Assembly: GCA_035652815.1 (NCBI GenBank)
Contig: DASRDB010000010.1
Coordinates: forward strand, 1-44,094
Length of the DNA stretch: 44,094 nucleotides
From: DASRDB01 sp035652815
GTDB lineage: Bacteria; Chloroflexota; Ktedonobacteria; Ktedonobacterales; Ktedonobacteraceae
Direction of reading: 5' to 3'
Shown: positions 32,879 to 40,859 of the stretch, one piece after another
Position numbering within the stretch: position 1 is the stretch's first letter
How the letters are laid out: each line of letters starts with the position of its first letter
The notes under the pieces: generated by a model
What the model was told of the DNA's origin: nothing
The model's input: the letters and a program-made list of their open reading frames with translations, nothing else
The model's database searches: none
Made by a program: the position numbers and the translations under genes

Positions 32879-33975
32879 CGCTGCCCCACCCCCTCTAACG
32901 GAAATACATCCGACTCGGCCATTGTATTGAACGGCTGACCTGTGCGCGTATCCAGGGAGTTGACATAGCGCGAGTCTTGCGCGCCCGGCTCGCCGATAAT
33001 GGCAACAGGCCCATCCGGCGCGAAAACATAATCCGCGACCGTTGAGGGATCGGGTTCGGAGCTTTGCTCCGCGTAACGCACCGCATCATCGACGACCGCC
33101 TTCACCTTTTCCTCAATCTCGGCTTTAATGCTTGCGGTCAAAATATCTTGCTCTTCAAGGTAATGCTCGAAACGAGGAAGAGGGTCTTTTTTCAGCCACT
33201 CTTCGCGTAATTCCTGTGGCACATAGTCAGCTTTGTCGGCCTCAGAGTGTCCGCGCACGCGGAAGGTTTTGCACTCGACAAGATATGGGCCTTTGCCCTC
33301 GCGGACGTGCTTTACAGCTTTGGAAACGGTCTCGATGACTTTCAAGACATCGTTGCCATCCACGCTTACGCCTGGAATGCCGTAGGCTTTGGCGCGGTCG
33401 GAGAGGTTTTCGATGTTGAACTGTTTATAGGTAGGCGTCGAATAGGCATAGCCGTTGTTTTCGACGACAAAGACAATGGGAAGCTTTTGCACCGAGGCGA
33501 AATTCAGGGCTTCGTGAAACTGGCCTGTATTGGTGGCTCCATCACCACAGGAAGCCATCACAATCGTGTTCCGTTTGCGCATCTTCATAGTTAAAGCCAC
33601 GCCACAGGCAACGGGCAGCGATTCGCCCAGCATGCTAATCATGGGTACGATGCCATGATGCATGTCGCCAATGTGCATCTGACCATCGCGGCCAAGCGTG
33701 GGCGAATTGCCACGCGCAAGCCACTGGCACATCACCGCGCGTGGAGAGCCGCCGCGTGTGAGATGCATGCCCAGATCGCGATGCTGTGGCACAATAAAAT
33801 CACCATCGCGCAGCGTCATTGCCGCGCCTACCGTCGTTGCCTCGTGGCCCTGCGCGGTGTAGACGCCGCCCACAACTCGTCCCTGTAAGAAGAGGTTGCG
33901 GGTGCGGTCTTCCATCGCCCGGGTGAGGCGCATCAAATAGTAAATCTGTAGCAGGTTTTCCCGCTCCAGTTGCAT
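32875..33975 (-). CDS. 2-oxoacid dehydrogenase E1 component, alpha subunit
   Basis: 366 residues from the ATG at 33975, preceded by AAGGAAGG; a longer TTG-type start at 33999 would place that site inside the gene. The thiamine-diphosphate motif runs from SCGDGATNTGQFHEALNFAS to VVENNGYAYST (GDG...NN). Also RxFL-type MRLTRAMEDRTRNLFLQGRV and phosphorylation-loop-like RVRGHSEADKADYV. It decarboxylates a 2-oxoacid (pyruvate, branched-chain or acetoin-type). First gene of the five-gene operon; no E3 gene is in it, so a shared dihydrolipoyl dehydrogenase is expected elsewhere. Confidence 0.95.
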   Translation of the reverse strand: MQLERENLLQIYYLMRLTRAMEDRTRNLFLQGRVVGGVYTAQGHEATTVGAAMTLRDGDFIVPQHRDLGMHLTRGGSPRAVMCQWLARGNSPTLGRDGQMHIGDMHHGIVPMISMLGESLPVACGVALTMKMRKRNTIVMASCGDGATNTGQFHEALNFASVQKLPIVFVVENNGYAYSTPTYKQFNIENLSDRAKAYGIPGVSVDGNDVLKVIETVSKAVKHVREGKGPYLVECKTFRVRGHSEADKADYVPQELREEWLKKDPLPRFEHYLEEQDILTASIKAEIEEKVKAVVDDAVRYAEQSSEPDPSTVADYVFAPDGPVAIIGEPGAQDSRYVNSLDTRTGQPFNTMAESDVFPLEGVGQR

Positions 33976-34198
33976 AGACTGCCTTCCTTCTGGTCGCAAA
34001 AAATATCAAGCGCCATTGCTAGTGAATGTCTTCGGGTTCAGGGGAGCTTCTAATTCGGAGAATACTGCTGGCACAAGTTCCCTGTCCAGCACTTGCTACC
34101 CCTGCCGGTTCCTCAAAAATGCGTGAGGTTTTCCTTAATCATGCTAGCACCTGTAGAGAAGCGGTGTCAAGTTAGGGCCAGGGTCGGCAATCCCTACC
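33976..34198. other. Upstream region of the 2-oxoacid dehydrogenase operon
   Basis: No gene seen. The operon promoter should be here, reading leftward, but no clear hexamers were found. Confidence 0.4.
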
Positions 34199-34410
34199 TG
34201 TCATCCTGAGCGGCGCGCATGTCATCCTGAGCGGCGCGTATGTCATCCTGAGCGTGAGCGGCGCGTATGTCATCCTTCGCTGCGCTCAGGATCTCGCGCG
34301 TGCCATGTCGGGCAAGTGGGGGCCACAGATCTCCTTCGCTGCGCTCAGGATGACAGGAGGGGAGCGAAGGATGACAGGAGGGGAGCGAAGGATGATAGGC
34401 GAGAGGGGCT
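34199..34410. repeat. Dispersed palindromic repeat, copy 8, with tandem-expanded arms
   Basis: Left side: three to four tandem units of TGTCATCCTGAGCGGCGCGT type (34200-34270). A core pairs CTTCGCTGCGCTCAGGAT segments at 34274 and 34332. Right side: about two and a half tandem units of GGATGACAGGAGGGGAGCGA type (34348-34400). These arrays are each other's approximate inverse, so the whole locus can fold on itself. Non-coding. Confidence 0.82.
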
Positions 34411-34646
34411 TTTTTATGGCATGACATACAAGGCATTACGGGTTTTGATCGTAAAACTTCATTATCACTGTTCTGGCTATTATAGTGAGACAAATTCGCA
34501 GTTTTTCCGTATCATCTGTAAAATTCGGGGATGGTCATGTTGTATGATATCTTGCAGAGTCTCTCGCATCTAAGATGGTGCAGCCCAGGCAAGAGTGTAT
34601 ACAACTTTTTCGTCCTCTTGTAACGCTTCAAAGGAGCGATGATGTT

Positions 34647-36395
34647 ATGGGTATGACCAACGACGGCCTCTCATTCTGGCAGGCCGAAAGCGAAGGTACG
34701 GAATTGATTGAAACGACCATTGGCGACCTGCTGGATAACCGGGCGGAGGAAATTCCCACGCAGGAGGCGGTCGTCTACTCGTGCTACCTGGAGTTTAAAG
34801 GAGCGCTCGATATTCGATGGAGCTATGCCGAGTTTCGCGAGCGCGTGAACATGGTGGCGCGTGGGCTGATGGCTTTAGGCCTGGAAAAAGGGGAACATAT
34901 CGCGGTCTGGGCCGCCAATGTGCCGGAATGGGTGCTGCTGGAGTTTGCCGCAGCAAAAGCCGGTCTGGTATTGGTGACTATCAATCCGGTGTACCGGGCG
35001 GCAGAGGTAGAATACGTTCTCAAGCAGGGCGATGTGGCGGCACTGTTCTTCATGGCGCAGGTGCGCGACCACAACTGCCTGGAAACCATTCGCTCAATGG
35101 TGACGCCGGGGCCGAAATTTGGCGATGTAAGCAGCGAACGTCTGCCTGCCTTACGCTATACCTGTCTGGTTGGCGCAGCTCCCCCAGGACTGTTAGAGTC
35201 GCAGGATTGGCGACCGGCGCTCTTTAAAGAGATGGTGGCGGGAGGCGCGAACATTTCACCTGAGATGCTGAAAGAGCGGCAGGCAGAGGTGAAATCAACT
35301 GATCCGGCGCTCATGCTCTACACGTCCGGTACCACTGGTTTTCCGAAAGGGGCGATGCTGACGCATCGAGGGATCATCAACGATGTCAGCATTGCCATGA
35401 AGCGGGCCAGTACGGAGATCGGACAGGGAGACCGCTATTGCCTGCCCATGCCGTTCTTCCATATCGCCGGTTCCGGAATTGTGGTCGCCATCATCGCCTC
35501 GCGCATGACGCTGCACCCCCTGCTTGCTTTCGACCCGCTCAAAACATTGCAAATCATCAGTACAGAAGGCTGCTCGCTAATCTTTGCTGTGCCCACCATG
35601 TTAATCGCCATGATGCAGCATCCTGCTTTTGAGCAATACAAACCGACGACTCTTAAAGTGGTATCGTGCGGCGGCGCGCCAGTCCCGGTAGCCTTAATGG
35701 AGCAGGTGAAAGAGCGCATGGGAGCCGATGTGTCGATCGTCTTTGGACAGACCGAATCAACGGGCGGCATCACCATCACCAGATCAACCGACTCCTTCGA
35801 GAAGAAGTCAAGCACAGTCGGCATTCCCTATCCACATGTTGATGTGAAGATCATCGACCCGGCTACGGGCAAGGTAGTGCCGGTGGGCGAACGAGGCGAA
35901 TTGTGCTGCCGGGGCTTCCTGGTAATGAGCGGCTATTATAACATGCCCGAGAAAACCGCCGAGGCGATTGATAGTGAGGGCTGGCTGCATACTGGCGACC
36001 TGGCAACAATGGATGCCGAGGGCTACGTCAATATCGTGGGACGCCTGAAGGAAATGGTCATTCGCGGCGGCGAAAACATCTTCCCCCGTGAAATCGAGGA
36101 ACTGCTGATTCGCCATCCCAAAGTGGCCGACGCGCAAGTACTCGGCGTGCCGGATGCCTTCTTTGGCGAGGAACTACTGGCCGTTGTCCTGCCCAAAGAG
36201 GGACAGCAGGTGACAGAGGAGGAACTACGCGCATTCTGTGAGGGCCAGATCAGCCGCCAGAAGATTCCGCGCTATATCCAGATCGTCTCGTCCTACCCCA
36301 TGACTGCCAGCGGCAAGGTGCAGAAGTTTGTGTTGCGCGAACAGGCCATCAAGGCGTTGAGACTGGAATCGGTTGGACAGACGCGAACGGCATAA
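34647..36395 (+). CDS. Acyl-CoA synthetase, AMP-forming (AMP-binding enzyme)
   Basis: 582 residues from the ATG at 34647, which has AAGGAG 10 bases upstream; an in-frame ATG at 34575 is less likely. ANL-superfamily motifs: P-loop LYTSGTTGFPKGAM, VSCGGAPVP, FGQTESTGGI, GWLHTGDLATMD, GRLKEMVIRGGENIFPREIE hinge and the catalytic Lys in TASGKVQKFVLRE. It activates a carboxylic acid, probably medium- or long-chain fatty acid, to acyl-CoA. No beta-oxidation cluster is adjacent, though an enoyl-CoA hydratase lies about 5 kb downstream. Confidence 0.94.
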   Translation: MGMTNDGLSFWQAESEGTELIETTIGDLLDNRAEEIPTQEAVVYSCYLEFKGALDIRWSYAEFRERVNMVARGLMALGLEKGEHIAVWAANVPEWVLLEFAAAKAGLVLVTINPVYRAAEVEYVLKQGDVAALFFMAQVRDHNCLETIRSMVTPGPKFGDVSSERLPALRYTCLVGAAPPGLLESQDWRPALFKEMVAGGANISPEMLKERQAEVKSTDPALMLYTSGTTGFPKGAMLTHRGIINDVSIAMKRASTEIGQGDRYCLPMPFFHIAGSGIVVAIIASRMTLHPLLAFDPLKTLQIISTEGCSLIFAVPTMLIAMMQHPAFEQYKPTTLKVVSCGGAPVPVALMEQVKERMGADVSIVFGQTESTGGITITRSTDSFEKKSSTVGIPYPHVDVKIIDPATGKVVPVGERGELCCRGFLVMSGYYNMPEKTAEAIDSEGWLHTGDLATMDAEGYVNIVGRLKEMVIRGGENIFPREIEELLIRHPKVADAQVLGVPDAFFGEELLAVVLPKEGQQVTEEELRAFCEGQISRQKIPRYIQIVSSYPMTASGKVQKFVLREQAIKALRLESVGQTRTA

Positions 36396-36402
36396 AAAGC
36401 CC

Positions 36403-38193
36403 TTATGCCCTCGCCATGCTTCCCGCCAACTTCGCTTCATGCAAGCGAAGTTCGTTGCGCAGGCGACGAATGCGCTGGCGGTAGGCGTCCTCGGGCTGCA
36501 CATAACCAAGTTTGGGTTTGTCGCCCATCGTGACGTGCCATTTACGGAAGGCGAGGCCAATCTCGGTCTGGTAGAGGGCTTTGACGCGCAGCCACTGCCG
36601 GAAGCCGTATTTGCGCAGGACGCGGCGCTCGGCTTTCGTGCGCTGGAACGAGTTTTGGAGCAGGGCATATTCACCCACCGTCACTATACCGTTGCTGACC
36701 TCAACCGCCAGGAATTCACGGATGACCGCCGCTTCGTGCGCCAGCGATTTAATCAAAATGTAGAGCAGGCCAAGCTGGGCCAGGAACGGCGGAATATAGT
36801 TGCCAATGATGGCAATGAGCGCGAAATTAATTACCGCCGGATTGCCACCCGAATTGCGAATCGCGTTGCTGGCTTGAAAATCGACAAAATCAAAGAAGCT
36901 ATGCAGTACTACGGCTATAAGAAATCCGATAAGTGGAATGACAATCTGCTTCCAACGCACGCGGGTATGGCGAATGTAGCCGAGGGCAGCGCCAAAGCAG
37001 GCGATAAACGTCGAGTGGCCCAGCCAGCCAAGAATGATGCGGCCCACGATCAGGAACACGAGGAAGTTTTTCGAGTTCTGCGCGAAGTAGCTGAAGTTTT
37101 CGACCATCGCGAAACCAGCGCCGATCAGCGCGCCATAGACAATGCCATCCGTGACGTTATCAAACTCGTCGCGCAGGATGACGAACAGCAATAGTAGCCC
37201 GAGTCCCTTGATGGTTTCTTCGGTGACACCCGCGTTCAGGCCTTGAAAGGCAATACGCAGCACTTCACTGGTATTGTTGGGGTCGAAGATGTTTTGCAGG
37301 ACGCTATCTATGCGCTGCTCGATAAAGAGCGCGGGTGGAATAGCGATCAACGCGCCCCACAAAAAGGCGGCCAGGCGCAAAAACCAGGGTTCGCGCTCGA
37401 AACGATCCATGAAATTGACCAGCAGGTTGATGCCGATAGCCGGAATAAGTGGAATGGTGAGAGCCGCGACAATGCTGGACGCGCCATTCTGAGCCAGGGC
37501 CGACATACCGATAACGCTGTTGAGGAGAATGGTAATCATGGTGCTGATCGCAAGAATGGCGATGCCTATACCGGCGATCAGCCAGCGCGTGCGCGTTCCC
37601 ATACGCTGCGGCAGAGCAAACTGCATGGTGATACCTGCTCCCAGCACGCTCTCCTCTTCATTCTCCTCCCAGACAGGTATTTCCTGATCCGGCTCCGGCG
37701 GAGAAAGAACCGGGCGCTGCTGCATCATTGTCAGCGCCGGTTGATTGGTCAGCGAGACAGGGGTAACAGAGGTTCTGGAAACGCTTCCGTTTGCCAGACT
37801 TAGATTTGATAAATCAGGCTTTTGCGGTGCGATAAGTTGCAGCATGGTGCTGCCAAGTACAATGATATCCTGGGGATGAACGGGCATATTGCTCCCAGGC
37901 GGCAGGTTGCGCCCGTTCACGCGCACTACATTTTTTGCCGTCAGGTTTATCAGGTGCCAGCCTGATTGATCCAGAATCAGGCGCGCATGCTCGCGTGAGA
38001 CGGTCGGGTCCATCAAAATGATGTCGTTATGCAGAGCGCGCCCGATGGTCGTATTCTCACGCGAAATGACGTGGACGAGTCCCTCTTCGGGCAACCAGCC
38101 GGTTGTCTGCCGTGAGGAAGTCTGTGCAGTACTGGCAGGTGGACGACCGGGTTTTACCCGTACCACACGTAACACGCCATAGTTCTGGCTCAT
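36403..38193 (-). CDS. FHA domain fused to a PrsW-family intramembrane protease
   Basis: 596 residues. Residues about 40-120 form an FHA phosphothreonine-binding domain (TTIGRALHNDIILMDPTVSR, EHARLI, then VVRVNGRNLPPG). A linker follows, then a membrane domain with about eight helices carrying PrsW motifs: EETIKGLGLL with the adjacent acidic pair, FAMVENFSYF, LGWLGHSTFIACFGAALGY and VLHSFFDF with conserved Glu/His residues. PrsW proteases cut anti-sigma factors or other membrane proteins. The fusion suggests control by Thr phosphorylation. C-terminal ~100 residues are basic. It overlaps the upstream gene stop by 4 bases. Confidence 0.9.
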   Translation of the reverse strand: MSQNYGVLRVVRVKPGRPPASTAQTSSRQTTGWLPEEGLVHVISRENTTIGRALHNDIILMDPTVSREHARLILDQSGWHLINLTAKNVVRVNGRNLPPGSNMPVHPQDIIVLGSTMLQLIAPQKPDLSNLSLANGSVSRTSVTPVSLTNQPALTMMQQRPVLSPPEPDQEIPVWEENEEESVLGAGITMQFALPQRMGTRTRWLIAGIGIAILAISTMITILLNSVIGMSALAQNGASSIVAALTIPLIPAIGINLLVNFMDRFEREPWFLRLAAFLWGALIAIPPALFIEQRIDSVLQNIFDPNNTSEVLRIAFQGLNAGVTEETIKGLGLLLLFVILRDEFDNVTDGIVYGALIGAGFAMVENFSYFAQNSKNFLVFLIVGRIILGWLGHSTFIACFGAALGYIRHTRVRWKQIVIPLIGFLIAVVLHSFFDFVDFQASNAIRNSGGNPAVINFALIAIIGNYIPPFLAQLGLLYILIKSLAHEAAVIREFLAVEVSNGIVTVGEYALLQNSFQRTKAERRVLRKYGFRQWLRVKALYQTEIGLAFRKWHVTMGDKPKLGYVQPEDAYRQRIRRLRNELRLHEAKLAGSMARA

Positions 38194-38534
38194 AAGGCAT
38201 TCTGTTCCTGGAGCGGGAGATAGTCACCGCTGTATTCCTCAACCAGGCGCACCAGTTGCTCCCAGTGCATCATTACTGAGGCATAGCGCTCCCAGTAATC
38301 CTGTCCCTCTTCTTCCACCAGCCTCCAGTAGTTATACGCTTCAATATTTATAAACGTTGTTATGACCAGATAACGCATCCCGGTAGCATGCGGCTGACGT
38401 ACCAGAGAGAGCTGCTTCACCCCTGGAATCCAGCGATGCATTTCGGCGAAGCCTGTCGCTGCCAGCGTCTCAAAATCAGCCGCCGAAGCATCCGGCTTCA
38501 ATTGCCAGACTCGTACTGAACAAAACTCACCCAT
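38190..38534 (-). CDS. Small dimeric alpha/beta-barrel (monooxygenase-like) protein
   Basis: 114 residues from the ATG at 38534 (an upstream ATG would add 32 residues with no family look). FCSVRVWQLKPDASAADFET, GVKQLSLVRQ, MRYLVITTFINIEAYNYW follow the ABM/NIPSNAP dimeric ferredoxin-like barrel pattern; many aromatics. Family assignment is tentative. Its stop overlaps the FHA-PrsW start by 4 bases, so they are translationally coupled and may act together. Confidence 0.65.
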   Translation of the reverse strand: MGEFCSVRVWQLKPDASAADFETLAATGFAEMHRWIPGVKQLSLVRQPHATGMRYLVITTFINIEAYNYWRLVEEEGQDYWERYASVMMHWEQLVRLVEEYSGDYLPLQEQNAL

Positions 38535-38740
38535 ACCTTCATCCCGTTCCAGGCTTCTATGATGCGCTTTCTGACACTTTTCAGCATCCTGCGGTTTTTC
38601 AAATATACATGGGATTGACGAAAATGGCAAGAGTCATAGCAAAAACGCCTTTTATGAAGGATAGCTCGCCATCTATACAAACATGGGGATGGGAGCATTC
38701 TCTTTCCAGGGCAATCACCACAGCCAGGGCGACCGCAAAA

Positions 38741-38834
38741 GCCAGGGCGACCGCGAGGGTCGCCCCCTACTATACTATGATGCTTCTTTTATATATTTTT
38801 ATATAGTAGGGGCGACCCTCGCGGTCGCCCTGGC
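38741..38834 (-). repeat. Long inverted repeat downstream of the AlaRS-like gene
   Basis: Arms 38741-38774 and 38802-38834 (GCCAGGGCGACCGCGAGGGT...) match fully except for one bulged C, around an AT-rich loop. A partial extra unit, CCAGGGCGACCGC, precedes it at 38724-38736. It may end transcription from the AlaRS-like gene and is probably another dispersed repeat family. Confidence 0.85.
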
Positions 38835-38853
38835 CCTCGCTCACCAACGACTC

Positions 38854-40194
38854 TCAGCCCCGAAAATGGCTGCGCACACTGACCCGGCTGACCTCCCGGT
38901 GCTGTTCCAGGGCCTGCTCATAGCTCCCCCAGTCGATGCTCAGGCCGCGCTCCATGAGAATTTCCGCCGCGAGGTCGGATGGGAAGCCTTTCTCGGCATG
39001 GAGTTTGAAGATCTCCGCGCCGGAAATGCGTCCCTGTTCATGCGGCTGAAGCTTGTCGAGGAAGCGCAGGCCAAGAGTGAGAACACGCGAGAATTGCTTT
39101 TCCTCGTTGGTGAGGACGGGGATCAGGTCTGGCACGCGAGAACATTCCTCGCTGGTGAGCAGGCCGCGATGCGCCTCCATAAGGGGCATGAGCAATTCGC
39201 CCAGGAATGGACGATCTATACCCAGCACTCTGCCCTGCCGCGAGGCACGCCGGATAAGCCTGCGCACGACCGAGTTACGTCCATCGCGTCCTGGCATTAC
39301 ACCTTCCAGTATTGTGAACAATACCGAGCGAGTGTGATCTAGAATGATACGGCGCGCCAGGATTTCCTTGACGCCTTCCCTCATATCACTCGTAGGCATC
39401 AGTTCTGAAAGGCGCTGTGACGCTAGCTGAAAAAGGTCAGTCTCAAACACAGATGGAACGTCTTGCAAGACAGACGCTATCCGTTCCAGGCCCATACCGG
39501 TATCGACGCTCAGAAATGGCAGGCGGGAGAGCGAGCCATCAGGATGGCGCTCAAACTCGATAAAGACCAGGTTCCAGACCTCCAGGAAGCGCGCGCAACT
39601 GCATCCGGGGCGACAATCCGGTTTTCCGCAGCCGAGAGACTCGCCGCGATCCACAAAGATTTCGGTACAGGGGCCACATGGGCCAGGGCCACCCATCGTC
39701 CAGAGGTTATCATTCACGCCAAGTGGAACAATGCGATCTGGGGGAAAACCGTGAAGCTGCCATTGCCGGATGGTCTCTTCATCGGGTGGCAAATCGAGCG
39801 ATGGATCACCCGCGAAGGTTGTAACCAGCAGCCTTTCCCGGTCAAGTCCCAGGACATTCAAGAGTTGCACCGCCATCTCTATCGCCTCGCGCTTGCCATA
39901 ATCTCCCACCGACCAGTTGCCGAGCATGAAGAACGAGGTAAGTGTCCGAATATTGGTGCCTACCTCCTCGATATCGATGGTACGAAGGCAGCGCTGAAGC
40001 GACGTGAGGCGGGAAGAGGGCGGCGTTTTCTCTCCTCTCAGGTACGGCAAAAGCGGCTGCATACCCGCGATGATAAAGGACGTTGTACTACCAGGGACGA
40101 CAAGCGGGCTTCCAGGCAAGAGCAAATGATTATGCGCCTGGAAGAACGAGAGATAGCGCTCGACAATCTCTATCGAACGTACTTCAGATTTCAT
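38854..40194 (-). CDS. Alanyl-tRNA synthetase-like protein, catalytic part only
   Basis: 446 residues from the ATG at 40194, which follows AAGGAGA. It matches the catalytic and tRNA-recognition half of AlaRS: SLQRCLRTIDIEEVGTNIRT, FFMLGNWSVGDYGKREAIEM, GGPGPCGPCTEIFVDRGE, FLEVWNLVFIEF, LSVDTGMGLERIASVL and GRNSVVRRLIRRASRQGRVLG. CGKPDCRPGCSCARF is a Cys-rich insert as in some Firmicutes-like AlaRS. The editing domain (HxxxH...C) and C-Ala are absent; the protein ends near where the first ~460 residues of E. coli AlaRS end, a fragment known to aminoacylate. It is the only gene behind a T-box leader. Either an Ala-starvation-induced second AlaRS or a specialised paralogue. Confidence 0.88.
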   Translation of the reverse strand: MKSEVRSIEIVERYLSFFQAHNHLLLPGSPLVVPGSTTSFIIAGMQPLLPYLRGEKTPPSSRLTSLQRCLRTIDIEEVGTNIRTLTSFFMLGNWSVGDYGKREAIEMAVQLLNVLGLDRERLLVTTFAGDPSLDLPPDEETIRQWQLHGFPPDRIVPLGVNDNLWTMGGPGPCGPCTEIFVDRGESLGCGKPDCRPGCSCARFLEVWNLVFIEFERHPDGSLSRLPFLSVDTGMGLERIASVLQDVPSVFETDLFQLASQRLSELMPTSDMREGVKEILARRIILDHTRSVLFTILEGVMPGRDGRNSVVRRLIRRASRQGRVLGIDRPFLGELLMPLMEAHRGLLTSEECSRVPDLIPVLTNEEKQFSRVLTLGLRFLDKLQPHEQGRISGAEIFKLHAEKGFPSDLAAEILMERGLSIDWGSYEQALEQHREVSRVSVRSHFRG

Positions 40195-40260
40195 GTGTTT
40201 TCTCCTTCTCAGGGACTGTTGAGAGTTCCACTCGCCGTCCAACACGGATTGTTGCTACAA

Positions 40261-40298
40261 ACAAAAAGCCCGCCTCGACGATTTGTCGGGGCGGGCTT
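40261..40298 (-). terminator. Regulated terminator of the T-box leader
   Basis: Stem AGCCCGCC/GGCGGGCT with CGAC/GTCG extension and TTTTTGT on the minus strand, 28 nt after the T-box motif and 66 nt before the start codon. Confidence 0.88.
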
Positions 40299-40650
40299 AA
40301 TATTCGTATTTTGCCCGTGGTACCACCCACGTTGAAAGTTGCCCATGTAATATAGGCAGACTTCCCACTCTAGAGACACGGAACGCCCTGTTCAGCAAAG
40401 TCGGCCTTTTCGCAAGGCGACTTCACAAAAGCACACGTTCGATGCCCTGCCCTATGGTAACGGAGGGCTTCCGGCAAGAATTACTGGCTGCTCACAAAAG
40501 CGGCGTTCATTCCGCGTCGCGGCCTGTCGAACTCTTTCCTTTGCGACAGACCAGAGGGCGGCTGTTCTCCGCGTTAGCAGTCGCCTGGCTCTCATCAACC
40601 CAGACTCGCTGTACCTGTAACCACAAAGATTTGTCCCTCGCGGCGATGTT
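40261..40650 (-). promoter_or_regulatory. T-box riboswitch leader (probably alanine-specific)
   Basis: On the minus strand, a Stem I-like region starts near 40640. The candidate specifier GCC (alanine; plus-strand 40502-40504) sits in GGAATGAACGCCGCTTTTGT, a context typical of T-box specifier loops before a TGAG segment. The conserved T-box GGGTGGTACCACGGG is at 40314-40328; its bulge UGGU can pair with tRNA ACCA. It is followed by the terminator AAGCCCGCC...GGCGGGCTTTTTG (40261-40298). Uncharged tRNA-Ala would favour the antiterminator and switch on the AlaRS-like gene. Confidence 0.88.
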
Positions 40651-40666
40651 CTATTGCGATATGTCA

Positions 40667-40695
40667 AGTATAAGAAGTGAGCATTAGTTTGTCAA
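40667..40695 (-). promoter_or_regulatory. Consensus sigma70-type promoter of the T-box/AlaRS-like transcript
   Basis: On the minus strand TTGACA (40690-40695), a 17-base spacer, then TATACT (40667-40672). Start expected near 40660, just before the leader RNA. Confidence 0.88.
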
Positions 40696-40706
40696 GCGTG
40701 ATTTAC

Positions 40707-40859
40707 TTATTCATCAATATATTCTGTAACTTCAGGCAATATCACATCTTCATAAAGTGCATTTAGAGGAATGGTCAGTTGAAGGCTTGTCAATTCTATC
40801 TGCTCACCCTGTCCATATGAGCGAAGTGTCCAGAGATTTTCCGTTAGCATAGCACTCAT
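40707..40859 (-). CDS. 50-residue acidic small protein, translationally coupled to the methyltransferase
   Basis: A 50-residue frame whose ATG overlaps the upstream methyltransferase stop (ATGA). The product (starting MSAMLTENLWTLRSYGQGEQ and ending EDVILPEVTEYIDE) is acidic with no recognised family. It ends 11 bases before the -35 box of the T-box promoter. The stop-start overlap and open composition support a real gene. Possibly an accessory or partner of the methyltransferase. Confidence 0.6.
   Translation of the reverse strand: MSAMLTENLWTLRSYGQGEQIELTSLQLTIPLNALYEDVILPEVTEYIDE

Noticed and set aside
5386..34410. CRISPR array
   Set aside because: The repeats are palindromes with kilobases between them, not regularly spaced, and no cas genes are visible.
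39463..40335. A 290-residue plus-strand frame over the AlaRS-like gene and T-box
   Set aside because: Antisense shadow; the T-box and AlaRS motifs settle the strand.
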